The notes beneath the pieces were generated by a model, which had not been told where the DNA came from, ran no database searches, and saw only the letters and a program-made list of their open reading frames with translations. DNA of 64,000 nucleotides, from the NCBI RefSeq assembly GCF_900454495.1, contig NZ_UGSI01000001.1, positions 3,963,501-4,027,500 on the forward strand, written 5' to 3'. The number at the start of each line of letters is the position of its first letter. Positions within the stretch are counted from its first letter, which is position 1. This stretch comes from Paenibacillus macerans (GTDB lineage Bacteria; Bacillota; Bacilli; Paenibacillales; Paenibacillaceae). Position numbers and translations under genes: made by a program. Below, piece by piece: positions 25,073 through 33,005 of this stretch.

Positions 25073-25639
25073 GTCGGTTCCTCCTTCGTCAAATTCGTCC
25101 ATTTCACCCAGGGCCACGATCCGCGTCGGCATGCCGGAGCGGTCAAGCGGCGTCCAGTCAATGGACAGCGGTTTGTAGTCGATTACCTCGGTTTCCCCGG
25201 CAACTGTTTGAAGCTTGGGCAATCCGTAAATGCTGACTTGTTTAATCCTGCCGGAACGAATCCAGCGCTTCAGGTCCTTGGCTGCGGCATCCACCACGCC
25301 CCGGAATAAAGCCCGCGTTCCTTCCATGCGCGCCCCGACCCAATGCGTGACGGGTGGGTCAAATTTGTTCGCGACTTCTTCCGGCTTTTGATGTCCCAAA
25401 AAGCCTGAAAGGGTGTATCGGTTAACGTGATCGACAATCGCCTGCAAGGACTCGGGCTTGTAATTCCAGCCTCGGGTTGATTTGCCTGCGGGGACTTCGA
25501 CCACAACTTCGAGCGGGTCCTCGTCGCCGGACTTGATCGCTTCCAGGTTAACGCCAGGGGCGAGCGGAATGTCCTGGGGCTGCATCTCGCCAGCAATCAG
25601 CGCCGGGAGCAAAACCAGTTTATTTTTCGCTTTTCCCAT
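24590..25639 (-). CDS. Phage head maturation protease with fused scaffold (Mu gpI-like)
   Basis: 349 residues. The N-terminal 185 form the protease half: LVLLPALIAGEMQPQDIPLAPGVNLEAIKSGDEDPLEVVVEVPAGKSTRGWNY, TYTLSGFLGHQ-like segment, VGARMEGTRALFRGVVDAAAKDLKRWIRSGRIKQVSIYGLP (candidate nucleophile Ser in VSIYG). The C-terminal half is helical and charged, as scaffolds are. An internal ribosome site and ATG inside the frame (separate entry) allow the scaffold half to be made alone, as with Mu gpI and gpZ. The protease removes the scaffold before DNA packaging. Confidence 0.82.
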   Translation of the reverse strand: MGKAKNKLVLLPALIAGEMQPQDIPLAPGVNLEAIKSGDEDPLEVVVEVPAGKSTRGWNYKPESLQAIVDHVNRYTLSGFLGHQKPEEVANKFDPPVTHWVGARMEGTRALFRGVVDAAAKDLKRWIRSGRIKQVSIYGLPKLQTVAGETEVIDYKPLSIDWTPLDRSGMPTRIVALGEMDEFDEGGTDMGWKELLAQLKVKLAAGEVTLQDIIAALDADTAAKLELLDKVKQALGVTEDGQLLASVEQAVKALKDNQQAALGQEVKDAVREKVSGEMAQTLIARMITPKQGQTKETIVGEIDSLLADDSIKAMVSQMQVGTPSFIGGSAKDNRQQPGSSSVQTDSVPI

Positions 25640-25692
25640 CCTTTTCTCACCTCCTTGTCAGGGTCAACCTGTTCAATAGCCCCGGAAACGGC

Positions 25693-25710
25693 GTTATAAC
25701 GCGTTATAAC
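25693..25710. repeat. 18-bp perfect palindrome between head genes
   Basis: GTTATAACGCGTTATAAC lies in the 135-base gap between the head-morphogenesis gene and the protease gene, also readable as a tandem GCGTTATAAC repeat. The gap is the longest inside the late operon and has no gene. Could be an operator, a weak internal promoter region or an RNA processing hairpin. Confidence 0.6.
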
Positions 25711-25774
25711 GGGGGTATAAGCTGTTCGGTATAGATTCGGACGGGGCACACCGACAAATCGCACAGACGGTGAT

Positions 25775-26782
25775 TTAGGACGCCCCCAGATATTCGGTAG
25801 CGTACCAGTCGTTTAACCCCGGTTGACTGGCCGGATCGTCGATCCATGACCGGAGCTGACGGACGAAGTTGTCCACCTGCTGATGTATCTCGACGAGATA
25901 GGACAGCGTATTCGGGTGCGCAGGGTAGGGAGGGGGATCGTCCAGTGGGTAGACACCTGGGCCCATTCCGAAATCCTGCCTCGCCAGTTCGTCGCATTTA
26001 TCCCTTATCCGGTGAGCGGTGGATAAACAAAATTTGATCCCCGTACAGCTCGGTGATGCCCTCGCCGACCGGATGCTGCCTTGCCCCAAGGCTGCGGTTG
26101 TTTCCGTCCGCGCCGTTCGAAGCGCCTGGTAACTTAAATCATCCGGCACCCGGCCTTTCATGCGTTCTTGCATGCCTTCGTAATATTTGGACATCACGTT
26201 TGCGTCACTCCGAACATATCCCTCCAGAGCGCGGGCCGTTTCGATGGCGTCGCGCCCGCTGGCGATGCCGTCCTGGATGATGTTGCGGATCACTTCGCCT
26301 GCGCCGTTTGACGTGTCCCATATGCGATCTGACAGCTTCATGCCGTAGCTGGTTCGCTCGATGTGGGCGCGGACCGCTGCTTCATTTACCCGTACAAACA
26401 TTTGTTCCAGGCCGCTTTTGGTGATACGGGGGATGGAAATTTTTTGCGTCATCAAATCGATGGTAACGGCTCTGTTGAATCGGCTTCCGATCTCCACCGC
26501 AGCCGCGATATGGCCGTGCAGCGTCTTCGTAAGGTTTTCTCGCAGTTCGGTAATCAGATAACGGAGTTGGCCTTCGATGGCACCAAGCAGCCAGTCGTCC
26601 GCCGGGCCAGAACCTCCTTGCCGCAGCGTGTCGGCAATCGCGTCGGCCAGCCGGGTGAACAACTTGCGAATTTCCGGGTCTTGGCGCAGCCGCAGCTCTA
26701 GCCACGCTTGCCGGGCCTTGAGCGCTTCGGGCGCATATTCACCTGTAATTCGTTTGATTTGATTGATCTCGTTGCGATTCAT
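25775..26782 (-). CDS. Head morphogenesis protein (Mu gpF / SPP1 gp7 family)
   Basis: 335 residues. The central NVMSKYYEGMQERMKGRVPDDLSYQALRTARTETTAALGQGSIRSA and the motif FCLSTAHRIRDKCDELARQDFGMGPGVYPLDDPPPYPAHPNTLSYLVEI, with its Cys/His/Asp set and PPPYPAHPNT, are the Phage_Mu_F signature. These proteins are minor head components that act with the portal in procapsid assembly and may protect the DNA end after injection. Overlaps the small gene upstream. Confidence 0.9.
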   Translation of the reverse strand: MNRNEINQIKRITGEYAPEALKARQAWLELRLRQDPEIRKLFTRLADAIADTLRQGGSGPADDWLLGAIEGQLRYLITELRENLTKTLHGHIAAAVEIGSRFNRAVTIDLMTQKISIPRITKSGLEQMFVRVNEAAVRAHIERTSYGMKLSDRIWDTSNGAGEVIRNIIQDGIASGRDAIETARALEGYVRSDANVMSKYYEGMQERMKGRVPDDLSYQALRTARTETTAALGQGSIRSARASPSCTGIKFCLSTAHRIRDKCDELARQDFGMGPGVYPLDDPPPYPAHPNTLSYLVEIHQQVDNFVRQLRSWIDDPASQPGLNDWYATEYLGAS

Positions 26783-27087
26783 TCCCGTTTCGCTCCCTGC
26801 CTGGCCTGTGCCTCAAACAGTGCCTTATTGCCGGTCACCAGCGCGAAGTCAATCAAGGCGTCGCGGATCACGTTGTCACTTTCCTTGGCGATCCAGTCAG
26901 CGGCAGGCTCAAGGTCGCATTCCGGCGACCAGTATTCCTTTTGCTCAGACGGCACCCGGATAAAGTAGGGCGTCCCGAAGAAGCCGCGTGGCTCGATCAT
27001 GACCACGTAGGCCAGCGATCCGACAGGCAGACCGTAATTGAGCGTGTCCGAAATAATCATAACCGGCTGCATCAGATGGTATTTCAT
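26779..27087 (-). CDS. Small phage protein between portal and gpF-like genes
   Basis: 102 residues: MKYHLMQPVMIISDTLNYGLPVGSLAYVVMIEPRGFFGTPYFIRVPSEQKEYWSPECDLEPA, a beta-barrel-like N-terminal half with a helical end. Overlaps both neighbours by 4 bases, so it is translated with them. No family recognised; unlikely to be structural on size alone. Confidence 0.7.
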   Translation of the reverse strand: MKYHLMQPVMIISDTLNYGLPVGSLAYVVMIEPRGFFGTPYFIRVPSEQKEYWSPECDLEPAADWIAKESDNVIRDALIDFALVTGNKALFEAQARQGAKRE

Positions 27088-28586
27088 GCGGCACCGCCTT
27101 TCTTAAGCTCCTTTTTGATCGCATTGATTTCGCCGAGTCCCAGCGCACCGTCGGCCAGGCGTTCACGTTCCACAAGGTTCTTGATGATCCGCTGACGCTC
27201 GGTATCCGCTTTGGGATCGTCGGAATCATACTCCTGCATGGTCGGGATGTAGGCCCGCAGGAATTCGGCGGCAGAATCGGCGCTCAAGAACCGGCCTTGA
27301 ATGGCCGTGTTCAGCCCTTGCGTCAGGGCGTTGATCGTGTCGGCCAGCTCCTTCTCGTCGCGTGGGTCAATCTCTTCCCATTCAAGCGACGTGGCGAACG
27401 TTTCGAATTCCTGGCCGGTGTCTGCTTTGGTCATCGCTAGCACCACGCGGGCAAGCCGCTGCCAGTTGCTCGCAAAGTCAGCTCGCTTGCGGCTGATATT
27501 GCGGACGAATACCGGCATTTGCTCCTGGACGCTGGACAAGCTGCTGGGCGTGTGTACGCCCAGGACGAATTCCGGTGTCTCCGACACAGCCACGATGCAA
27601 TAATAAATCAGCTTCAGCAGGCTTGCCGCATCGCCGGTGGAGCTGCGAACTTCGATGAAGCCCGCGTCCTCGCCCTCGGTCATAATCAAAAATTCTTTAC
27701 CATCCAGGGAGATGGTGCCTCCCTCCTGGGCGTACTTGGCCGGGTCTTCGATCCCAAAGTTATTTCGAAGGAACGCGGCCACGTCCTTGAGGTTGAATTT
27801 CAAGCGCGGCGTGGAATGCATCTTGCTTCCTTGCAGCGCATGCAGCATAACATCGTGATACGCCTTTAAAAATGGCTCGATGGCTTCCAGCTCACTTTGC
27901 CCAAACAGGCGCGTTTCGTCCTTTTCATTGGCAAAGTGTTCGATTGGGATGAAGCCGAGTAAATTTGGCTCTTCGTGTTCTGAAGGAAAGCCAGGGATCG
28001 TATCGCCTTCCAGGCGAATCCTCCGCCGTTCGGCGCTGATCCATTGCGTGACCTTTGTGTTCCTGCGGTTCCCGTTTTCGTCTGTCCATTCCATGTTGGA
28101 CACCAGGACGTATTCCTCGATCTGGCCCGTCATCGGGTTACGGTTAATCGAATTCACTTCCTCGTTCGGAATGATCGTATATACAAGACGCGACCCGGTT
28201 TCGGGATACAGAGCTGCATCCGTCGTTTCACGCCTGATCCAGACAAAACAGTCACCTTCAAGCAGCGCCTTTTTGTGCGTCCGGTTCATTTTAGAGGTTT
28301 GCTCGGAGAAAAATTTGTTCACAACCTCTTTCGCCTCCCCATCTTCCGAGTGGAAAGAGGGGACCCCCATAAAACCAGCCTTGACGTTGATGATCGGCCT
28401 ACAAAAACCCGCACCAAGTTTGTACTGCTCGGCATCATTGTCGTAAAGGCTGCGAGCTAGGGCGTAATCGACCCGGCGACTATCCAGCTTGTAGCTGGAG
28501 AAACCCAGGCCAACCATTGCGCTAACCCGGCTGCGCAGCTTGGAGATTTCGCCAACAGCGTGCCGCCACCATGCGCCTAACCCCAT
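27084..28586 (-). CDS. Phage portal protein (SPP1 gp6-like)
   Basis: 500 residues, portal length. Typical stretches are LYDNDAEQYKLGAGFCRPIINVKAGFMGVPSF, AFLKAYHDVMLHALQGS region (VSETPEFVLGVHTPSSLSSVQEQMPVFVRNISRKRADF) and a helical C-terminal crown. Twelve copies form the DNA entry ring, docking terminase on one side and the tail on the other. Overlaps the terminase gene by 10 bases. Confidence 0.9.
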   Translation of the reverse strand: MGLGAWWRHAVGEISKLRSRVSAMVGLGFSSYKLDSRRVDYALARSLYDNDAEQYKLGAGFCRPIINVKAGFMGVPSFHSEDGEAKEVVNKFFSEQTSKMNRTHKKALLEGDCFVWIRRETTDAALYPETGSRLVYTIIPNEEVNSINRNPMTGQIEEYVLVSNMEWTDENGNRRNTKVTQWISAERRRIRLEGDTIPGFPSEHEEPNLLGFIPIEHFANEKDETRLFGQSELEAIEPFLKAYHDVMLHALQGSKMHSTPRLKFNLKDVAAFLRNNFGIEDPAKYAQEGGTISLDGKEFLIMTEGEDAGFIEVRSSTGDAASLLKLIYYCIVAVSETPEFVLGVHTPSSLSSVQEQMPVFVRNISRKRADFASNWQRLARVVLAMTKADTGQEFETFATSLEWEEIDPRDEKELADTINALTQGLNTAIQGRFLSADSAAEFLRAYIPTMQEYDSDDPKADTERQRIIKNLVERERLADGALGLGEINAIKKELKKGGAA

Positions 28587-30307
28587 ATTCTCAACCTCCT
28601 AAACACGCCAAGCAGCTTGTTATCCAGGACGCCCGTGCTTTTCGCAATCGTCCGGCAAGCTTCCAAAGCGTCCGGCCCGTCGTCGTGTGCGCCCATCGGG
28701 AATTGTTTAAGCTGCTCCAGCAGCCGCTTATGACGTGCATCAAATTTGATGTACTTGTTCTTCACATCCGGCTGGAGTGTTTGAATGCGCATCGTTTTAT
28801 CGGTGTTCTGATTCACTTCCTCGATAGGGAGATACAGCCCCAGCTCGGCGGACTTCTCCGCGATCTTCTCTTTCAAAAACCATTGGAACTGGTTCGTCTC
28901 ACAACCCAGCTTGGTGTAGCCGCGCCCGAAACTCATGCGCAGCCAGCGCTCCTTTTCCATGACATCGGTTATGATAGCGTCGGGGTGCCGCCGTTCGATG
29001 TCGGCGTCCAGCACGTACATGTAGCCGGTCCGTGTATGTTTGGCAAGCGTCAGGATCGTCGAGAAGTCGCTTTTTTTGGTCTTGCCCAGGGACGGATCGA
29101 CAAACCCGAAAAACTCGAAGCCGACCGTAAAGTCCAGGGCCAGCGGGTTGTAAAAGTCGAGCCATTCTTCGTTGAACAGGCAATCCTCCGGGTTGATCGG
29201 TTCGTTCTGTTCCTCGGAGTTGAACGACGCTTCGCCCTCGACGACCTTCATCACCATGAGGTCGTAATAGGAGAGCTTCGCTTCCCAAAGGACTTGTGTT
29301 CCAGCCAGCATATCCTCCCGGTGATCCTGGAAGTAGGCAAGAGCGTCTTGCTCCCGGCTTTCGTTATCCAGGTCGGTCAGGATCAATTCCCACGCGTCCC
29401 ACAAGTCTTTGCGAGGCGAGAAGGAGAGGACAGCCTTATATTTTCGCGTCTTATAGCCTGGATTGCGCAGGATGTTCGCCAGCAAGCTGTCATAGTGCAA
29501 GATAGTGCCGATATAAAACACGTCCGTATATGTATCCCCGGACTTGCTAACCGCCTTGAAAAACCAGTTTGACAGCTTTTTCCGTTGCTGTGGCGTCAGG
29601 ACGTTTTCGTCGTTCTCAATGTCGTCGAGCAGAATTAAGTCAGGACGCCAATTCTTATGCTTCCGGCCCCGGACTTTTTTGCCGCTGCCGATGGCTTCGA
29701 TCTTGATTCCGGTGCTGGTCAGGATGACATCGTTCCGCCAAACTTTGCCCTTGAGGTCGCCGAAGTCCTCCCGGATCGCGGCGTTTTCCTCGAATTCATC
29801 GCGGATCAGTTCCAAGAATCCCTCGGCCTGATCGGAGCTGTCGGAGAGGATCAGCACATACCGCTTGTATTCATAGAGCGTTGCATGGGCAGCGTCTTTG
29901 AATGTGACGTTCGTTGACTTGGCGTGACCACGCGGGGCGGCGATGGCTTGTTTGCTGCCCGGTTGCTGGTTGACCTTCTTGGCCGCTTCGCTGTCAATAG
30001 GGACAACGCCCTTCAGGACGCCTTTCGTCCATAGCTCGTCTAACTCGCGGTGAAACTCCGGCGTTTCCCGGTTAAAGTAGTGACCAAAATACGCCTTGCC
30101 GAAATACTCCAGGTCGAGCGCTCCGAGCTTCCGGCGCAAACCCTGCTTCCCGGTCAGCGGCTTGCCGTCCCGGAACTGCTTGCGCAGTTCCAGGCGCTCG
30201 GGCGACTCGTCCCGATATAAATACACCTCCAAGAGCTGCCGAATGGCTTTCGTCTCCTGGAGGGCGGCGTTATCCGTTTTTTTGGCAAAATCCTTTAGAA
30301 TACTCAT
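28577..30307 (-). CDS. Terminase large subunit (Mu gp28-type)
   Basis: 576 residues. ATPase: Walker A-like APRGHAKST (about residue 122) and Walker B LILLDDIEND (about 222-231). Nuclease: GFVDPSLGKTKKSDFSTILTL with the first Asp, ADIERRHPDAIITDVM, and a late DDGPDALEACRTI with the acidic pair. It drives DNA into the prohead and cuts it; in Mu relatives packaging starts from the integrated end and takes flanking host DNA. Followed directly by the portal. Confidence 0.92.
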   Translation of the reverse strand: MSILKDFAKKTDNAALQETKAIRQLLEVYLYRDESPERLELRKQFRDGKPLTGKQGLRRKLGALDLEYFGKAYFGHYFNRETPEFHRELDELWTKGVLKGVVPIDSEAAKKVNQQPGSKQAIAAPRGHAKSTNVTFKDAAHATLYEYKRYVLILSDSSDQAEGFLELIRDEFEENAAIREDFGDLKGKVWRNDVILTSTGIKIEAIGSGKKVRGRKHKNWRPDLILLDDIENDENVLTPQQRKKLSNWFFKAVSKSGDTYTDVFYIGTILHYDSLLANILRNPGYKTRKYKAVLSFSPRKDLWDAWELILTDLDNESREQDALAYFQDHREDMLAGTQVLWEAKLSYYDLMVMKVVEGEASFNSEEQNEPINPEDCLFNEEWLDFYNPLALDFTVGFEFFGFVDPSLGKTKKSDFSTILTLAKHTRTGYMYVLDADIERRHPDAIITDVMEKERWLRMSFGRGYTKLGCETNQFQWFLKEKIAEKSAELGLYLPIEEVNQNTDKTMRIQTLQPDVKNKYIKFDARHKRLLEQLKQFPMGAHDDGPDALEACRTIAKSTGVLDNKLLGVFRRLRIWG

Positions 30308-30418
30308 GCGTCACCTCCGGCGGGCATGCTTCGCCACCCGGCTGCCTTATTGGGCGCTGGTTGTGGCTTGCATGTGTTCCCGGCGATCAGTCCGGCCCTG
30401 CCGTAACAAGGTGCCGCT

Positions 30419-30919
30419 TCATTCCGGTGCCTGTTCAATCATTTCGATACCAAAATCAATTTCCTTCGGTTCCCCGAACAACGTCAGCCGCACCCGCGCC
30501 CGGCCCTTGCGCCGATCCACACGCACGATCTGTCCTTCCATACTCTTCAGCGGTCCGTCGATGACAGTGATCCGGTCGCCGTCGTGTACCTTGGACACCC
30601 CGATCAGCTGGCTATCCTCGCACCATTTGAGGACGTGGGCCATTTCCTTGAACGGCACAGCGGCGGGGTCCGGTCTGCCCAGGACTTCGATCACGCCGTC
30701 CGGGCCGATCATTTTGTAATAGCTTTCATTGTCTAGCAATGTGTAAGCGAACACGTACCCCGGAAACAAAAGACGAGACACTTCCTTCATACTGCCTTGT
30801 CGTCGTTCCATCAGCTTCCGCCGAGGGACCAGCGTTCGGATATGCGGCGCGGTACGGGCGAGCCTCTTCTGGACGTTCAGCTCTTCGCCGGTCAGGACGT
30901 GGAGGACGTACCAGTTCAT
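30419..30919 (-). CDS. NusG-family antiterminator, LoaP-like
   Basis: 166 residues with an N-terminal NGN domain (MNWYVLHVLTGEELNVQKRLA, then SRLLFPGYVFAYTLL, the two most conserved strands) and a C-terminal KOW domain (VHDGDRITVIDGPLKSMEGQIVRVDRRKGRARVRLTLFG, about residues 112-150). This is the LoaP build: NusG paralogues that bind RNA polymerase and suppress termination in selected long operons. It is not the housekeeping nusG, which is longer at the NGN-KOW linker and sits with secE and rplK. Encoded between gp27-like and terminase genes inside a 24-kb late operon, which is the kind of target that needs antitermination. Confidence 0.85.
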   Translation of the reverse strand: MNWYVLHVLTGEELNVQKRLARTAPHIRTLVPRRKLMERRQGSMKEVSRLLFPGYVFAYTLLDNESYYKMIGPDGVIEVLGRPDPAAVPFKEMAHVLKWCEDSQLIGVSKVHDGDRITVIDGPLKSMEGQIVRVDRRKGRARVRLTLFGEPKEIDFGIEMIEQAPE

Positions 30920-31485
30920 TCTTCATCCGCCTCCAAACGTTCGGCCACCCGATTGGCAACCTGGATCAATCGTTCGCACAGCTCTGGCTCGACGCCCTCC
31001 AGCTCTGCGTAAACCTCTTTCTTAAATTCATCCAGCGCTATTTTCGTTTTCTCGGCCAAGTCGGCCTTGATCTTGTCCTTGTATATTTTAGTGCGAGACA
31101 GGGCAACCATGACGCGGGCCGCTTTGTCCAGTGGCATGTCGTCCCATTCTTCTTGGGCCTGGGCGAATTTCTTCGTCAACTCTCCGGCCATGATCTGCAA
31201 GCCGCCCTCGGTGTAATCCGCGTCCGGGTTTTTCTTGATCAGCTCGATCAGCGCCTTGGTCTGTTCCTGGGCTTCCTGAAGCCGCTGGGTCGCCCGGCCC
31301 ACACGGAGGGCATAGCGACCGACAGAGCTTTTCGAGACTTCAAAGCCCTGATCATACAGGAATTCAGCGATTTCGTAATACGTGTATTTGGTGTCCAGCA
31401 GCATGGCGTCCACCTGGTCCTTTAAATGGATCGGTAATTCGTCCACCTTAGAGCGCACACGCCGCTTTTTATGTTGGTCGCCCAT
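30916..31485 (-). CDS. DUF3486 protein (Mu gp27, small-terminase-like)
   Basis: 189 residues from MGDQHKKRRVRSKVDELPIHLKDQVDAMLLDTKYTYYEIAEFLYDQGFEVSKSSVGRYALRV, a helix-turn-helix characteristic of DUF3486/Mu gp27, followed by a long coiled coil. It probably recognises the phage DNA end for packaging. The ATG overlaps the stop of the upstream gene. Confidence 0.87.
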   Translation of the reverse strand: MGDQHKKRRVRSKVDELPIHLKDQVDAMLLDTKYTYYEIAEFLYDQGFEVSKSSVGRYALRVGRATQRLQEAQEQTKALIELIKKNPDADYTEGGLQIMAGELTKKFAQAQEEWDDMPLDKAARVMVALSRTKIYKDKIKADLAEKTKIALDEFKKEVYAELEGVEPELCERLIQVANRVAERLEADEE

Positions 31486-31486
31486 C

Positions 31487-31804
31487 TCAGATCGCCACTC
31501 CCGGATCGTCGGGAACGGAGCCTTCCAGGAGGTCAATGCCTTCTACCGTCAAGCGGATCACAGCATCATTGGCATAGGCGTTGTAGCTGTTGATACGGTC
31601 GTTTGTAAATTCGATGTATCCCTTGCCGACCAGATAATCCAAGTGCTTGGATATGTCCGGGCTGATAATGACGCCATCGTTCACCATCACATTTACAAGC
31701 TGGCGGCACAACAAAGAATTGTTGTGCCCTTTTGCCAGGCTCCGCATGATGTATCCGCGAACCGCTTTGTTGTGCTGAACGCCGCGATAAGTCTGTTCAT
31801 CCAT
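31487..31804 (-). CDS. Small winged-helix-like phage protein (Mu gp26 position)
   Basis: 105 residues. The middle reads ISKHLDYLVGKGYIEFTNDRINSYNAYANDAVIRLTVEGIDLLEG, the plan of a winged-helix domain. Sits where Mu-like phages keep a small conserved protein before the terminase genes. Function not known. Overlaps the membrane-protein gene upstream. Confidence 0.7.
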   Translation of the reverse strand: MDEQTYRGVQHNKAVRGYIMRSLAKGHNNSLLCRQLVNVMVNDGVIISPDISKHLDYLVGKGYIEFTNDRINSYNAYANDAVIRLTVEGIDLLEGSVPDDPGVAI

Positions 31805-32066
31805 TGCGGCCACCTCCGATCATGCTGTCGTGTATTTTGTCGAGCTTTTTGTCCACGTTGTTCATGGTCCTGATGAAATCTTCCCTAGTTGTATAGATAA
31901 AGGGAAGATCAGAGCGGAGGTCGTCCAGCTCTTTTTCAAGGTTATCCACGCGCTGGGCATTTTCTTTGATTTGCCCTTTGATCTCGGTCATCGACGTTTT
32001 CAAAAAATAACCTATGACGCCGATCCCTAGTGTCGTAGCCAATTGCAACAACCAATTGAACTCCAC
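31797..32066 (-). CDS. Single-TM coiled-coil membrane protein (XhlA/holin-accessory type)
   Basis: 89 residues. One N-terminal membrane segment (MEFNWLLQLATTLGIGVIGYFLKTS) followed by a coiled coil IKGQIKENAQRVDNLEKELDDLRSDL. This build is that of XhlA-like lysis partners that work with a holin. Lies directly after the holin gene. Confidence 0.75.
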   Translation of the reverse strand: MEFNWLLQLATTLGIGVIGYFLKTSMTEIKGQIKENAQRVDNLEKELDDLRSDLPFIYTTREDFIRTMNNVDKKLDKIHDSMIGGGRNG

Positions 32067-32070
32067 GCTT

Positions 32071-32526
32071 TTATACCTCCCGCATCTCCAGCGCTTCGGA
32101 TATGACAGCGTTTTGCTTTAGCTCCAAAACCTTCGCCTCAATTGTCGTTTTGATGTATTTTTCGAAATCGCCGAGCGTGGACTTAAGCGCGTTGAGATAG
32201 TCCGGCTCCATCGTGCGTACGATTTCGCCGTAGGCTTGCTTGGCGAGAGCGGTAAGGTCTTCCTTCGTTGCCTGGCCGTTTTTCACGGCGCGCCGCAGCT
32301 CCTTGGCTGTCGTCTGCTCGATGGTCTTGACCGTTTTCGTCGCCACGTCATCAAGTCGGGCTATTGCCGCCTGGGCGAGCGCCCGCTGATCGTCGTTCGC
32401 GATTTTCGCCGCTTCGGCAGAAACCTTGGCCTTCGCCTTACGGAGGTAATACAGAGCATAGGACGACAACAACGTCAAAACCGCCAAAGCCAGATTTAAC
32501 AATATGTCTTGCGCCATTTCTTGCAT
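32071..32526 (-). CDS. Holin, LLH family
   Basis: 151 residues. One N-terminal membrane helix ILLNLALAVLTLLSSYALYYL, then a long charged helical region rich in Ala and Lys (KAKAKVSAEAAKIANDDQRALAQAAIARLDDVATKTVKTIEQTTAKELRRA), the layout of LLH-family phage holins. It makes the membrane hole that releases the endolysin. First gene of the late operon after the Mor terminator. Confidence 0.85.
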   Translation of the reverse strand: MQEMAQDILLNLALAVLTLLSSYALYYLRKAKAKVSAEAAKIANDDQRALAQAAIARLDDVATKTVKTIEQTTAKELRRAVKNGQATKEDLTALAKQAYGEIVRTMEPDYLNALKSTLGDFEKYIKTTIEAKVLELKQNAVISEALEMREV

Positions 32527-32545
32527 GCGATCCTCTCCTTGAATG

Positions 32546-32587
32546 AAATAAAAAAAGCTACCGAGTGGTTTTCACCTACTGGTAGCT
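32546..32587 (-). terminator. Terminator between mor and the late operon
   Basis: On the minus strand AGCTACC...GGTAGCT (outer 7 bp, with a partly paired inner region) is followed by TTTTTTTATT. It separates the early/middle transcript, which ends with mor, from the lysis and structural genes. Confidence 0.85.
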
Positions 32588-32625
32588 TATAACAACGCTT
32601 ATGATCATTTTAGACGGGGAACCCC
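32587..32625 (-). promoter_or_regulatory. Candidate Mor-dependent late promoter
   Basis: A dyad GGGGAACCCC (32616-32625) is centred about 31 bases upstream of a TTATAA box (32587-32592) on the minus strand, with no -35 box. Mor/C-type activators bind a dyad in the -35 region of promoters that lack a -35 element, so spacing fits. Transcription would start inside the terminator stem and so escape it. Prediction only. Confidence 0.4.
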
Positions 32626-32642
32626 TTAGTTTCACCGCCGCA

Positions 32643-32960
32643 TTACAGTAATTCAAAAAGGTCTAACTGATTTTCATCTCTTTCCGGCTCGGGGGTTAAC
32701 CCTTCGCAAATTTCCCGAACACGTTTCTCGCTCAAATTATACTTTTTGGCGAGATGATGGGAGTTGCTGACCTTATATTCCTCTCTGATCCGCCGATCCC
32801 GAATCGGTCTTAGAAAGAAGTCGGATGATGGAATATAGAGGATGTCCCCCTTGGAATAATTCGCTAGCTTAATGAGGTTTTCGAGGCCAATTAAATCGGC
32901 AATAGGCCGGTATCGTTCTGGGATCAAGTCCGGCGTAAGCTCTTTAACCCAATCCTCCAA
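32643..32960 (-). CDS. mor: Mor-family transcriptional activator
   Basis: 105 residues. N-terminal DWVKELTPDLIPERYRPIADLIGLENLIKLANYSKGDILYIPSSDFFLRPIRDRRI is the Mor dimerisation domain, followed by the helix-turn-helix HHLAKKYNLSEKRVREICEG. In Mu, Mor switches on the middle promoter; here it is followed at once by the lysis and head genes, and no separate C gene is seen, so it may control late genes directly. Confidence 0.9.
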   Translation of the reverse strand: MEDWVKELTPDLIPERYRPIADLIGLENLIKLANYSKGDILYIPSSDFFLRPIRDRRIREEYKVSNSHHLAKKYNLSEKRVREICEGLTPEPERDENQLDLFELL

Positions 32961-33005
32961 AGGGTACTCACCTCCCCATTATAGCAGATTTGAAAAAATG
33001 TCAAC

